A DNA stretch of 64,000 nucleotides from positions 1 through 64,000 of the forward strand of contig JBLIOE010000022.1 in assembly GCA_047639555.1 (NCBI GenBank). Reading direction: 5' to 3'. This document shows positions 43,563-52,649 of the stretch, in pieces. A model generated the notes under the pieces. That model did not search any database and was not told where the DNA came from. It worked only from the letters and a program-made list of their open reading frames with translations. Position numbers and translations under genes: made by a program. The DNA comes from JAJRXC01 sp047639555. Its GTDB lineage: Bacteria; Actinomycetota; Acidimicrobiia; Acidimicrobiales; Aldehydirespiratoraceae. Position 1 is the first letter of the stretch. Each line of letters opens with the position of its first letter.

Positions 43563-44309
43563 TCAGTCCCGCACGTAGCGGGCAAAGAGCAGGTTGTCCT
43601 GCTCAAGGAGTCGTTCGAGCCGCATTCCGGCCGCCATTCCGTCTGGTCCGTCACGAACGATCCGGGCCGAGTCTCCCCCCGCGATTACAGGAGACAGACT
43701 CAGACACAGCTCATCGATCACTCCGGCGGCGTGGAGGCGTCCGTTGAATCGGGGGCCGCCCTCGGCCAACACCACGTTGGCGCCCCGCTGTAGGAGTTCT
43801 TGGAGGATCCCATGTGGTTCCGGGTCATCAGTCGTCAACCGCACAACATCGGCGTCGAGGAGCGCGAGGTGCTCCTCGTCCGCTCGTTGACCCGTGATCA
43901 CGAGTGGACGACTCTGCCCGGCATCACGTGCGGTGAAGGCGGGGAGGGTCGGGTCGATGTGGCCGCTGGCTGTCACGATCGCGAGTTGGGGCGCAGGGGT
44001 GCGGCCGTGACCGGCCCGAGCGGATTCAAGTTCGTCGCTGGTGAGCGGCATCCGATATCGCTCGGCCGCTGCGGTGGCCGATGCCACCAGCACCCAGTCG
44101 CACGAGGCACGAATCGCACGAAAGACTGCCTTATCGGCGGGCCCGCCGAGTCCACCGCTCACACCGTCGAGCGCGGTTGCTCCGTCGAGGCTGGCGATCA
44201 TGTTGCACATCACCCACGGCCGGCCGGCCGGCGGCGGTCGATCGTCAGCCAGATAAAGGCCGAGTGGGTCGACGGAGTCGAGAGGGGTCGGAACAAGTTG
44301 GCGCACCAT
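43563..44309 (-). CDS. RibD C-terminal/dihydrofolate-reductase-fold reductase
   Basis: The 248-residue protein has the RibD-C fold: WVMCNMIASLDGATAL at the N-terminus, ASCDWVLVASATAAAERY, and LAEGGPRFNGRLHAAG near the C-terminus for NADPH binding. In riboflavin synthesis this domain reduces the ribosyl group of a pyrimidine. Stand-alone actinobacterial copies may act on flavin or deazaflavin intermediates or other substrates. It lies tail to tail with the LysM gene (2-base gap) and is divergent from nrdJ. Confidence 0.82.
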   Translation of the reverse strand: MVRQLVPTPLDSVDPLGLYLADDRPPPAGRPWVMCNMIASLDGATALDGVSGGLGGPADKAVFRAIRASCDWVLVASATAAAERYRMPLTSDELESARAGHGRTPAPQLAIVTASGHIDPTLPAFTARDAGQSRPLVITGQRADEEHLALLDADVVRLTTDDPEPHGILQELLQRGANVVLAEGGPRFNGRLHAAGVIDELCLSLSPVIAGGDSARIVRDGPDGMAAGMRLERLLEQDNLLFARYVRD

Positions 44310-44637
44310 TGGCGACCTTACCGTTCGGGGTTGTCCACCGTGATGTCGACGATCTGTGGAAAGCCTCGGTCATATCCACCGGGAATCCACATGAGGTCCA
44401 CTTTTCGTCCACATGCAACCGCCCGTAGGGTGCTCCCTGCCGTGCGGAACGGGTCGCCAGGATGGTGGTGGCAAACGTTTCGCTCAGAGTCGAATCGCTC
44501 CTTGGGGGCCCTACGCCTGGGGGGTGTGGGGAGAACGACACCGATGGTGTCGCCCTCTTACCCGGGTCGATCCGTCCGCACGGCACGCTTTTGTTCACCA
44601 ATCTCACCAGTTTCACCACCTCGAAGGGAGCCCGCAC
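44310..44637. other. 328-base gap between the RibD-C gene and nrdJ
   Basis: No coding region is convincing here. The left part (44331-44413) holds a cluster of DnaA-box-like sequences, described separately. The right part is GC-rich, with GGGGG and CCC runs that could form stems, and ends in the GAAGGGAG ribosome-binding site of nrdJ. I see no cobalamin riboswitch signature and no NrdR box pair. Confidence 0.6.
44331..44413. promoter_or_regulatory. cluster of DnaA-box-like sites upstream of nrdJ
   Basis: Six TCCAC-type sites occur within 83 bases: TTGTCCACC (44331-44339), TGTGGAAAG reverse (44355-44363), ATATCCACC (44372-44380), GAATCCACA (44383-44391), AGGTCCACT (44395-44403) and TCGTCCACA (44405-44413). 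Compared with TTRTCCACA they match 8, 7, 7, 7, 6 and 8 of 9 positions. Confidence 0.5.
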
Positions 44638-47490
44638 GTGGCGCTCGTACCTGATCAGGCCGCACTCGGCATCCGCCGGCGGTTCACCGAAGAAGGCGTC
44701 GATGCGTTCGACGCCGTCGAATGGGAACGCCGCGACGCTCGGCTCACCGACTATCGCGACGGGTCCGTTGCGTTCGAGCAACTCGATGTCGAGGTGCCCG
44801 CAACATGGAGCCAAAACGCCACCAACATTTTGGCGCAGAAGTACTTCCGCGGCACGCTCGACACCGACGAACGTGAGACGTCGCTTCGCCAGGTCGTTGC
44901 CCGCATCGTGAACACGGTCACCACATGGGGAGTGCGGGGCGGCTACTTCGTAGATGCGGCCGAAGCCGAGAGCTTTCGAGCCGAACTCGTCCATCTTCTG
45001 ATCACTCAGAAGGCGGCCTTCAACTCGCCGGTCTGGTTCAACATTGGCGTCGACAACGTGCCGCAGCAGGCCTCGGCCTGCTTCATCTTGTCGGTCGACG
45101 ACACGATGGACTCCATCCTCAATTGGTACGCCGAGGAAGGCCGAATCTTCAAGGGCGGCTCCGGCGCTGGTGTAAATCTCTCCGCGATCCGGGCATCGAC
45201 CGAAGGTCTGCAAGGCGGGGGCACCGCAAGTGGGCCGGTGAGCTTCATGCGTGGCGCCGATGCCTCAGCCGGCACCATCAAGTCGGGCGGCAAGACCCGC
45301 CGGGCCGCAAAGATGGTCATTCTCGACGCCGATCATCCCGACATCGAAGAGTTCGTCTGGTGCAAGGCAAAAGAAGAGCGCAAGGCACGCGCGCTGGAAG
45401 CGGCCGGATTCGACATGTCGCTCGACGGCGTCGATATCCACTCCGTCCAGTACCAAAACGCCAACAACAGCATCCGGGTCACCGACGACTTCATGAAGGC
45501 GGTCATCGACGACGCCGAGTGGCACCTCACCGCCCGCGGCGACGGTCGAGTGATCGAGACCGTGCAGGCCCGTGACCTCTTCCACCAGGTGGCCGACGCG
45601 GCCTGGCAATGCGCGGATCCCGGTATTCAGTTCGACACCACGATCAACAAGTGGCACACCGCCGCCAACACCGGCCCGATCAATGCCAGTAATCCCTGTT
45701 CGGAATACATGCACCTCGACGACAGCGCCTGCAACCTGGCATCGCTGAACCTCCTCGAGTTCTTGACCCAGGGAGAAAGCGTCGACGGCTTCGATGTCGA
45801 AGGCTTCTCACATGCCGTGGAGGTGTTGTTCACCGCACAGGAGATTCTCGTCGGCAACGCCGACTATCCCACCGAGGCCATTGGCCGAAACGCGGTACGT
45901 TTCCGTCAACTCGGCATCGGCTACGCCAACCTCGGTGCCCTGTTGATGACTCTCGGGCTTCCCTACGACTCTGACGGCGGCCGCACCGTTGCCGGTTCTC
46001 TCACTGCGCTGATGACGGGCGAGGCCTACCGCACGTCCGCCAAGTTGGCGGCCCGAATGGGCCCCTTTGGTGGCTTCGACGAAAACCGCGAACACATGCT
46101 GCGGGTGCTCGAGCAGCATCGTCATGCCGCGGCGTCGATCAACGAAGATCTCGCGCCGTCCCGCATTCTCGAGGCAGCCCAGATCGCCTGGGACGATACT
46201 TGTGAGCGGGCCGAACACGCCGGTGTGCGTAATGCGCAAGCCAGCGTGCTGGCGCCCACCGGCACCATTGGATTGTTGATGGACTGCGACACCACCGGCG
46301 TCGAACCCGACCTCGGTCTTGTGAAGTTCAAGCGTCTCGTCGGCGGCGGCACGATGAGTTTCGTCAACCAATCCGTGCCCCGCGCGTTGCGCAACCTGGG
46401 CTACGACCACGATGCCTCGGCGGCGATCACCGCCCACATCGACGAGCACCACACCGCCGTGGGTGCTCCGGGCCTCGATCCTGCGCATCTGCCTGTGTTT
46501 GCTTGCTCCCTCGGTGTGGATCCCATTCATCACCTCGGCCACGTGAAGATGATGGGGGCCGTCCAGCCCTTCATTTCTGGTGCCATCTCGAAGACCGTCA
46601 ATCTGCCCGAGACGGCAACGATCGAAGAGATCGAGCTGCTCCTGATCGAGTCGTGGCGGTTAGGTCTCAAGGCCGTGGCGCTTTACCGCGACAACTGCAA
46701 AGTGGCCCAGCCGCTCTCGACCGGTGACGGCGCCGGCGAGGCCGCGCCGGGCGCGAGTAGCGCGGCCACCCAGGTGGTCGAGCGCATCGTTGAGAAGATC
46801 GTCCATCAACCAGTTCGCGACAAGCTGCCGAGGTCGCGGGCCAGTCGCACATTCGAGTTCCGCGTCGCTGATTGCAAGGGATTTGTCACCGTCGGCGAAT
46901 ACCCCGACGGCCGTCCGGGCGAGATCTTCGTGCGGGTGTCGAAGCAGGGTTCAACCCTGGCCGGAATTATGGATGCGTTCGCCATCTCGATGAGTCACGG
47001 GCTCCAATACGGCGTGCCGCTCACAGCCTTCGTTGAGGCCTTTGTCGGGATGCGTTTCGAACCGGCGGGTATGACCGACGATCCCGATATTCGGATCGCC
47101 AACAGTCTCATGGATTACCTGTTTCGCAAGCTGGCGGTGATGTACCTCACGCTCGACGAGCGGTCGGCCCTCGGTATCTTCACCACCGGTGAACGCACCC
47201 AACCGACGCTTCCCGGCGTCGAAGAGCAGGTCACGCAGACGACGCAGGGCTCCGAAGTGCCGCCCGATCCGCCGACGGTGCCATCACCATCGGAGTTGGT
47301 CGCCCAGCTTGAATTCGGTGCGGATCTGGCACCGGCCGAACCGGCAGCCTCAGAACGGCCAACATCGCCTATCCAGTCGCGTGCGGCCGCGGCCGACGCA
47401 CCCTTCTGCATGACCTGCGGCGTACCGATGCAGCGGGCCGGCGCCTGCTACGTCTGCGGCGATTGCGGCACGACAAGCGGCTGCAGCTAG
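44638..47490 (+). CDS. nrdJ: adenosylcobalamin-dependent (class II) ribonucleotide reductase
   Basis: NrdJ makes deoxyribonucleotides using coenzyme B12, with no oxygen requirement. The 950-residue protein shows FNSPVWFNIG, an N-terminal active-site Cys in QQASACFILS, GGSGAGVNLS, the radical-site motif NPCSEYMHLDDSACNLASLN, and LAPTGTIGLLMDCDTTGVEP. A C-terminal TSCPD-like domain follows, then a zinc-ribbon tail with paired cysteines (CMTCGVPMQ, CYVCGDCGTTSGC) that carries the redox thiols. GTG 44638 is set by GAAGGGAG at 44623-44630. lexA and nrd genes are also neighbours in Streptomyces. Confidence 0.95.
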   Translation: MALVPDQAALGIRRRFTEEGVDAFDAVEWERRDARLTDYRDGSVAFEQLDVEVPATWSQNATNILAQKYFRGTLDTDERETSLRQVVARIVNTVTTWGVRGGYFVDAAEAESFRAELVHLLITQKAAFNSPVWFNIGVDNVPQQASACFILSVDDTMDSILNWYAEEGRIFKGGSGAGVNLSAIRASTEGLQGGGTASGPVSFMRGADASAGTIKSGGKTRRAAKMVILDADHPDIEEFVWCKAKEERKARALEAAGFDMSLDGVDIHSVQYQNANNSIRVTDDFMKAVIDDAEWHLTARGDGRVIETVQARDLFHQVADAAWQCADPGIQFDTTINKWHTAANTGPINASNPCSEYMHLDDSACNLASLNLLEFLTQGESVDGFDVEGFSHAVEVLFTAQEILVGNADYPTEAIGRNAVRFRQLGIGYANLGALLMTLGLPYDSDGGRTVAGSLTALMTGEAYRTSAKLAARMGPFGGFDENREHMLRVLEQHRHAAASINEDLAPSRILEAAQIAWDDTCERAEHAGVRNAQASVLAPTGTIGLLMDCDTTGVEPDLGLVKFKRLVGGGTMSFVNQSVPRALRNLGYDHDASAAITAHIDEHHTAVGAPGLDPAHLPVFACSLGVDPIHHLGHVKMMGAVQPFISGAISKTVNLPETATIEEIELLLIESWRLGLKAVALYRDNCKVAQPLSTGDGAGEAAPGASSAATQVVERIVEKIVHQPVRDKLPRSRASRTFEFRVADCKGFVTVGEYPDGRPGEIFVRVSKQGSTLAGIMDAFAISMSHGLQYGVPLTAFVEAFVGMRFEPAGMTDDPDIRIANSLMDYLFRKLAVMYLTLDERSALGIFTTGERTQPTLPGVEEQVTQTTQGSEVPPDPPTVPSPSELVAQLEFGADLAPAEPAASERPTSPIQSRAAAADAPFCMTCGVPMQRAGACYVCGDCGTTSGCS

Positions 47491-47553
47491 TTCCCGAGAG
47501 CGCGACAGAACCAGACCGCATCATCAGCGCACGCCATCGGCCATACTTCTGCC

Positions 47554-49455
47554 ATGAGTGACGACCTGAAGAGTCCGAAACAAGCGTCCACCCACACCGC
47601 GCGGATCAACGAAGCCAACCTCGCCGCGTTGAACCTCGACGACGTCGGTGATTGGGAGCGGGCCACCCGCGGGCTCATCGCGACGCATGAGACCGGCATC
47701 ATCGACGGGCCGATCGGTCCGGCGTGGAATACCGCTGACTTTGATTTCTTGCGCGAGGAGGAGGTGGCTCCGCCGTCGGTTCACCCGAGTCTGTGGCGCC
47801 ATGGCCGTCTCAACGCCGTGCATGGACTCTTCGAAGTAGCCGATGACGTGTGGCAAGCCCGGGGCTACGACATCTCGAACATCACCTTTATCAAGGGCGA
47901 CAAGGGCTGGGTCATCATCGATCCGCTCACCACCTCGTTTACCGCCGCGGCATGTCTCGACCTCGCCAACAAGACGCTGGGTGAGCGGCCGGTCACCGCG
48001 GTGATTTACACCCACAGCCACACCGATCACTACGGCGGCATCCTCGGCGTCACGAGCCCCGAGGCCGTTGCCCGAGGCGACGTGCGAATTCTCGCTCCCG
48101 AAGGTTTCATGCGTGAAGCCGTCGCCGAGAACCTCATCGCTGGTCCGGTTATGGGCCGCCGGGCGTTCTACCAGTTCGGCATGATCCTGCCCGCTGGTCC
48201 CCTTGGCCATGTCGACTGCGGTCTCGGCAAGGGAATCCCCCGTGCCGCACCCGACCTGTTAGCCCCGACCGAAGAGATTTCGCTCACGGGTACGGAGCTT
48301 GTGATCGACGGTGTCCGGGTGATTTTCCAGAATACGCCAGGCACAGAAGCGCCGGCGGAAATGAACTTCATGTTCCCGGACCATGGTGCGCTTTGTATCG
48401 CCGAGAACTGCACCCACACGATGCACAACGCGCTCCCGTTCCGCGGTGCGCAGGCCCGCGACACCCTCAGCTGGAGCAAATACATCCAAGAGGCGATCGA
48501 CCTGTTCAGCGGCGGCATGGACGTCATGTTCTCGACGCACAACTGGCCTCGCTTCGGCAACGAAGACGCCAAGCGTTATCTCGAGCAGCAGCGAGATATG
48601 TACCGCTGGCTCCACGACCAGACGATGCGTCGGGCCTGCCACGGCATGACCATGCGCGAGATTGCCCAAGACCTCGAGCTGCCCGAGTGTTTCGCGTCGC
48701 AGGGCCACACGCGGGGCTACTACGGCACGGTCAGCCACAACTCAAAGGCCATCTACCAGCGTTACCTCGGCTGGTACGACGGCAACCCGTCGAACCTCAA
48801 CACCCACACACCCGAAGATGGTGGCGTCCGTTATGTCGACGCGATGGGCGGTGCCGACGCGGTGATCGCGAAGGCGCAGGCCGCGTTTGATGAAGGCGAC
48901 TATCGCTGGGCATCAGAGATCCTGAACCACCTCGTGTTTGCCGATCCGACCAACGATGCGGCTCGTAATCTTCAGGCCGACTCGTTTGAGCAGATGGCCT
49001 ACCAGTCTGAGTCCGGACCGTGGCGTGACTCGTACCTCATGGGGGCTTGGGAGCTACGCACCGCGAATAACGGCTTCGGCATGGTTGGCGGTCGAGCGAT
49101 CACCGACGAACTCGATGTCGAAATGTTGATCGAACTGATCGGAGTCCGGCTGAAGGCGGAAGAACTCAACGGTGTTCGAACGACGATGAACTGGACTTTC
49201 ACCGACATCGATGAAGCCCACGTGATCGGCATCGACAATTGTGCGGTGCATCATCGCCCCGGCGCCTCCGTGGAGTCGCCTGACGCGACCGTGTCAGCGA
49301 CAAAGGCCGACATTGCCGCCGTGCTTCGAGGCGAGCTCAGCGCCGCTGATTTCTTCCGCGCCGACGGTGTGAGCATCGACCACGAAGCCCCTGTACGTCA
49401 GCTGCTTGGATCGATCGACGAGTTCACCGGCATGTTCGGCATCGTTGAGCCCTAA
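47554..49455 (+). CDS. alkyl/aryl-sulfatase of the SdsA1/BDS1 family
   Basis: This zinc-dependent enzyme hydrolyses alkyl sulfate esters such as dodecyl sulfate. The 633-residue protein has a metallo-beta-lactamase domain with THSHTDHYGG, later ligands in IAENCTHTMHN and STHNWPRFG, an alkylsulfatase dimerisation domain (GTVSHNSKAIYQRYLGWYDG), and a C-terminal SCP2-like lipid-binding domain. There is no signal peptide at ATG 47554, unlike the periplasmic Pseudomonas enzyme, so it is probably cytosolic. Natural substrates may be algal or detergent sulfate esters. Confidence 0.92.
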   Translation: MSDDLKSPKQASTHTARINEANLAALNLDDVGDWERATRGLIATHETGIIDGPIGPAWNTADFDFLREEEVAPPSVHPSLWRHGRLNAVHGLFEVADDVWQARGYDISNITFIKGDKGWVIIDPLTTSFTAAACLDLANKTLGERPVTAVIYTHSHTDHYGGILGVTSPEAVARGDVRILAPEGFMREAVAENLIAGPVMGRRAFYQFGMILPAGPLGHVDCGLGKGIPRAAPDLLAPTEEISLTGTELVIDGVRVIFQNTPGTEAPAEMNFMFPDHGALCIAENCTHTMHNALPFRGAQARDTLSWSKYIQEAIDLFSGGMDVMFSTHNWPRFGNEDAKRYLEQQRDMYRWLHDQTMRRACHGMTMREIAQDLELPECFASQGHTRGYYGTVSHNSKAIYQRYLGWYDGNPSNLNTHTPEDGGVRYVDAMGGADAVIAKAQAAFDEGDYRWASEILNHLVFADPTNDAARNLQADSFEQMAYQSESGPWRDSYLMGAWELRTANNGFGMVGGRAITDELDVEMLIELIGVRLKAEELNGVRTTMNWTFTDIDEAHVIGIDNCAVHHRPGASVESPDATVSATKADIAAVLRGELSAADFFRADGVSIDHEAPVRQLLGSIDEFTGMFGIVEP

Positions 49456-49458
49456 CGC

Positions 49459-51207
49459 TCACCAGGAACCGCCACCTCCGCCGCCACCGCCGCCTCCTGC
49501 GCCGCCGCCTCCTCCGCCGGAAGAGGACGGTGCCGTGGAGGCGGTGCGGACCGCGGATGCAATCACATAGCTGGTCGCCGCGAAACGAAGCGTGCTGTTG
49601 TCGATCTCAGTGCCGCCCGCCGCCGCGGCCTTCGTGGCCTTCTCCCAGCGGTCGACTTCGCCGAGGGCGACCGCCCACGCGGTGTACTGGCGGAGGAGGC
49701 CCATCGCGGCGGCCCGCTCCACGTGCTCAGCCTCGGACTCATGGAGGAATCGACGGAACGACTCGATGCGGATCCAGGCGCCGGAACCGGCGGCCGACCG
49801 CACCCGCAGTTCCCATGACCGAATGATCGCGGCGATGGCGATGCCGGCGACGGCGGCGGCGATCCCGAGCGGAATGAACCAGGCGCTGCCCGAGCGATTC
49901 GCAAAGGCCGCACTCACGCCGACACCGGTGAGTCCGACAATGAGGAACAACCAGCCGAAGCCGAGCGCCATTCCTCGCCGACTGTCGCCCTTCTCATCCC
50001 AGAACCCGCTCCCTTTGCGCCATTGATCGAGGCCCGTGCCGAGCGAGGTCCAACCGGCGGCGAACGTCGGGTTGTACTTGTCGAGGGCGATAGTGGTGGT
50101 GCCCCCGAACATCGTGTCGAGCACGCCGGCCACTGCGGGGTTGGCTGCCGCGGGGCCCCGCTGGATGGTCGGCGCATCTTCAGAAGGATCGAGCACGATC
50201 TCTTCTCGGATGGCGGCTTCGAGCAGCCACGCCGTCTTGTGGTCGTTGTGGACCCGTTCGAGATGGACGACACCACCGAGCGACGCGGAGAGGTCGCGGG
50301 GCGGCTCGAATTCGATCGTGCTGAGTTCCTGGAGCTCGCTGAGGTCGGCCCGGCGAGTGGGTCGGTCGTCTTCGGCGGCTGGTCCGAACGCGGCGTCAGC
50401 CGCGCCACCTTCCCAGATGATCTCGCGGCCGAGGCGGCGCAGCACGGGCGACATCGCCGCTCCGCCCACGAGCGCAACGATTGCCGCGAGAAGTAGCGGC
50501 GTCGACCAGCCCGAGCCCGGATCGGGCGCGGGTCCGGTTGGCGCCACCGGCAGGGTGACCGCAGTGGAAGCGCCGAAGGTGGCCCGCACGGTCACAAACT
50601 CGCCCGGGTCGACCTTGTCGTGGTGAACAACGATGTGGCCGGGAGCGACCACTTCGATCGTGCAGCCGCCAGCAGACCCCAGCGTCCCCGCATCACAGGT
50701 CGGGTCGAGTAGCTCACGATCGGCAGTGAGATGAATCTCAACGTCGCTAACCGCGACGGCCCATCCGTCGCCCACTGCGTTCCAGGCCACGTGCGGGGTT
50801 GTGTCGAAGGCCGGGTCGCGCAGCGCCGGGTGGATGTACTCCAGCTGGTACCGGTGCCGATTGCTGATGGTTTCGGTGGGGTCGCCAACGCGAATCTCGG
50901 TGCCGAGCCACCATCCGCTGGTCGTGAATTGGTCGGGTGCGCTGGGGGAGCTGATCGTGAATTCGGTGGTGGTGGCCACGTCGGGGATCTGACGAAGGAG
51001 ACCGTGTTTCTGGTTCGAGCCGAAGTCGTAGTCGATCACTTCGACGACGTCAGCCGAGCCGTCGCTCGTCACATGCGCGTGGGTCCAGTACGCCGAGATC
51101 CGTTCGGTGTCGCCGATGAACGCGCCGACCATGGCGACGAGGCCCACAACGGCCGCCCCCAACCCGATCAAAACTCGATCTACCCGTCGTCGCTGCTTTG
51201 GATGCAT
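49459..51207 (-). CDS. DUF2207 membrane protein with Gly-rich tail
   Basis: The 582-residue protein has an N-terminal membrane helix (residues ~12-30). An extracellular beta-rich domain follows (VTSDGSADVVEVIDYDF, HGLLRQIPDV), typical of DUF2207, then a helix near 240 and a pair of helices near 430-470. The C-terminal tail has two poly-Gly runs and ends in SW. Surface-displayed roles are suspected for the family but no function is established. It lies tail to tail with the alkylsulfatase gene, 3 bases apart. Confidence 0.85.
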   Translation of the reverse strand: MHPKQRRRVDRVLIGLGAAVVGLVAMVGAFIGDTERISAYWTHAHVTSDGSADVVEVIDYDFGSNQKHGLLRQIPDVATTTEFTISSPSAPDQFTTSGWWLGTEIRVGDPTETISNRHRYQLEYIHPALRDPAFDTTPHVAWNAVGDGWAVAVSDVEIHLTADRELLDPTCDAGTLGSAGGCTIEVVAPGHIVVHHDKVDPGEFVTVRATFGASTAVTLPVAPTGPAPDPGSGWSTPLLLAAIVALVGGAAMSPVLRRLGREIIWEGGAADAAFGPAAEDDRPTRRADLSELQELSTIEFEPPRDLSASLGGVVHLERVHNDHKTAWLLEAAIREEIVLDPSEDAPTIQRGPAAANPAVAGVLDTMFGGTTTIALDKYNPTFAAGWTSLGTGLDQWRKGSGFWDEKGDSRRGMALGFGWLFLIVGLTGVGVSAAFANRSGSAWFIPLGIAAAVAGIAIAAIIRSWELRVRSAAGSGAWIRIESFRRFLHESEAEHVERAAAMGLLRQYTAWAVALGEVDRWEKATKAAAAGGTEIDNSTLRFAATSYVIASAVRTASTAPSSSGGGGGGAGGGGGGGGGGSW

Positions 51208-51227
51208 GGGCGCATCATCTCATGGGC

Positions 51228-51701
51228 TTAGTCGCTGCTGGTGCTGGCCTTCTCGGCGAGCTCCTTCTTGCGCTTGAGGTAGCCCTTCACCATGGTGCCG
51301 AAGCTCGCCGGGTTGTAGACGTCCTCTTCGTACTTCCACTGCCCGCCACCGGCGTACTTCAGGATCGTGATGTTGCCGTCTTGGTGGATCGAGCCATCGC
51401 CGGGATCGGCAAAACGGTTCCATACTCGACAGACAATCCAGCCCTTCTCTTCATCGACGACATACCAGTCGATGGGGAAGTGGATCATCTCGTTGTTCGG
51501 CCACTCGTCCATGGTCGACTGGATCCAGTTGTAGATCGCCTCGCGGCCACCGAACTCGCCATAGTGGGCTTCGATATAGGTGGCGTCTTCAGTGAACTGG
51601 TCCGCCCATTCGCGCCAGTCGTGTGACGTCGCGGCGCGAAAGGCTCGGCCCTGATATTTGTCGAACTCTTCTTCGAGTTCTTCGCGGCTCCATCGTCCCA
51701 T
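51228..51701 (-). CDS. SnoaL-like/NTF2-fold protein
   Basis: This 157-residue single-domain protein has the NTF2 cone-fold pattern: FRAATSHDWREWADQFTEDA, TYIEAHYGEFGGREAI, then beta strands WYVVDEEKGWIVCRVWNRF. SnoaL-like proteins are small isomerases, hydratases or ligand-binding domains; the substrate cannot be inferred. It lies between a DUF2207 gene and gpgS on the same strand, 19-20 bases from each, so it is probably co-transcribed. Confidence 0.82.
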   Translation of the reverse strand: MGRWSREELEEEFDKYQGRAFRAATSHDWREWADQFTEDATYIEAHYGEFGGREAIYNWIQSTMDEWPNNEMIHFPIDWYVVDEEKGWIVCRVWNRFADPGDGSIHQDGNITILKYAGGGQWKYEEDVYNPASFGTMVKGYLKRKKELAEKASTSSD

Positions 51702-51719
51702 GTTGTTCTCCTTCGATCA

Positions 51720-52610
51720 TCAATTTCGATATCCGGCCACCGTGTGCAACGGCGGTCTCTCGTCGACCAGCGCCTCGACCGGTTCGAGATCAGGGCGCAG
51801 GAGGACGTGGCTCCATTCAGGTTGCCACTCCACCTTGGCCCGGTGCAGTGCGACATGGAGAATCTCCATGGCCTGGACCGAGAGTTCGTGAAGGGGCCGG
51901 TTTCGATGCACCCGCACGCCGAGGTCCACTTGGGCGAGGCGTTCGAGCCCGACGAGTTCGGCAATGTCGATGAGGAGCCCGGTCTCGACGCCGTAACCCG
52001 TGCTGAAGGGCACCTGCTCGAGGATGTCGCGTCGTGCCGCGTATTCGCCGCCGAGCGGTTGCCGTACAGAGGTGAGGTGAGGGAACAGTGTCGCGAGCAG
52101 TGGTCGGGCCATGAGTTCCGTGGTGCGGCCGCCGCCGGTGCCGTCGATCTCGGGTCGCTCGTAGTACCCCTTGACCATGGCAACTTCGGGGTCGTGCAGC
52201 ATCGGGCCGACAAGTCCGGTAACGCAGGCGGGGGTGAACGAGGTGAGGTCGGCGTCGATCCACACGATGAGGTCGCCGGTGCACGCCGCAACGCTCTTCC
52301 ACAACACGTTGCCCTTGCCTCGACCGGGTCCGGTCTCAGGAAGGATGTCGGCGACCTGGACGACGGTGGCGCCCTCCGCTCGGGCGATCTCGGCGGTGGA
52401 GTCTTCGCTGCGGTCGTCGATGACGAGGATCTCGTCGACGAATGAGTGACCGTTCGATGCGAGGTGCTCGTGAATGGCACCAACAATCGTGCCGACCGTG
52501 GCTTCCTCGTTGCGGGCGGGAATACACACCGAGATGGTGTGATCGCCCTTCGCCTCCTGAAGCTCGGCCAGGGGGAAGTCGCGGGCCGAGTAGCTGCGCA
52601 CCTCAGACAT
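51720..52610 (-). CDS. gpgS: glucosyl-3-phosphoglycerate synthase
   Basis: GpgS links glucose from a nucleotide sugar to 3-phosphoglycerate, the first step to glucosylglycerate and, in mycobacteria, methylglucose lipopolysaccharide. The 296-residue GT81-type protein has VCIPARNEEATVG, ILVIDDRSEDST, the metal-binding DAD in VWIDADLTSF, and GKGNVLWKS. The late acceptor-site segment is GYGVETGLLIDI. ATG 52610 has GAGG six bases ahead and is preferred over an upstream TTG. No phosphatase partner (GpgP) is seen next door. Confidence 0.88.
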   Translation of the reverse strand: MSEVRSYSARDFPLAELQEAKGDHTISVCIPARNEEATVGTIVGAIHEHLASNGHSFVDEILVIDDRSEDSTAEIARAEGATVVQVADILPETGPGRGKGNVLWKSVAACTGDLIVWIDADLTSFTPACVTGLVGPMLHDPEVAMVKGYYERPEIDGTGGGRTTELMARPLLATLFPHLTSVRQPLGGEYAARRDILEQVPFSTGYGVETGLLIDIAELVGLERLAQVDLGVRVHRNRPLHELSVQAMEILHVALHRAKVEWQPEWSHVLLRPDLEPVEALVDERPPLHTVAGYRN

Positions 52611-52649
52611 CCCGTACCTCAAACATGTGCTGGCCAGCGTAGGACGTGC

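Noticed and set aside
44310..44637. Cobalamin riboswitch upstream of the B12-dependent nrdJ
   Set aside because: No B12-box-like core was found. The gap shows only TCCAC-type sites and GC-rich sequence.
44310..44637. NrdR operator pair upstream of nrdJ
   Set aside because: No pair resembling ACACNATATATNGTGT is present in the gap.
44413..44637. In-frame N-terminal extension of nrdJ from 44413
   Set aside because: The extra 75 codons do not resemble NrdJ, and a clear GAAGGGAG ribosome-binding site precedes GTG 44638.
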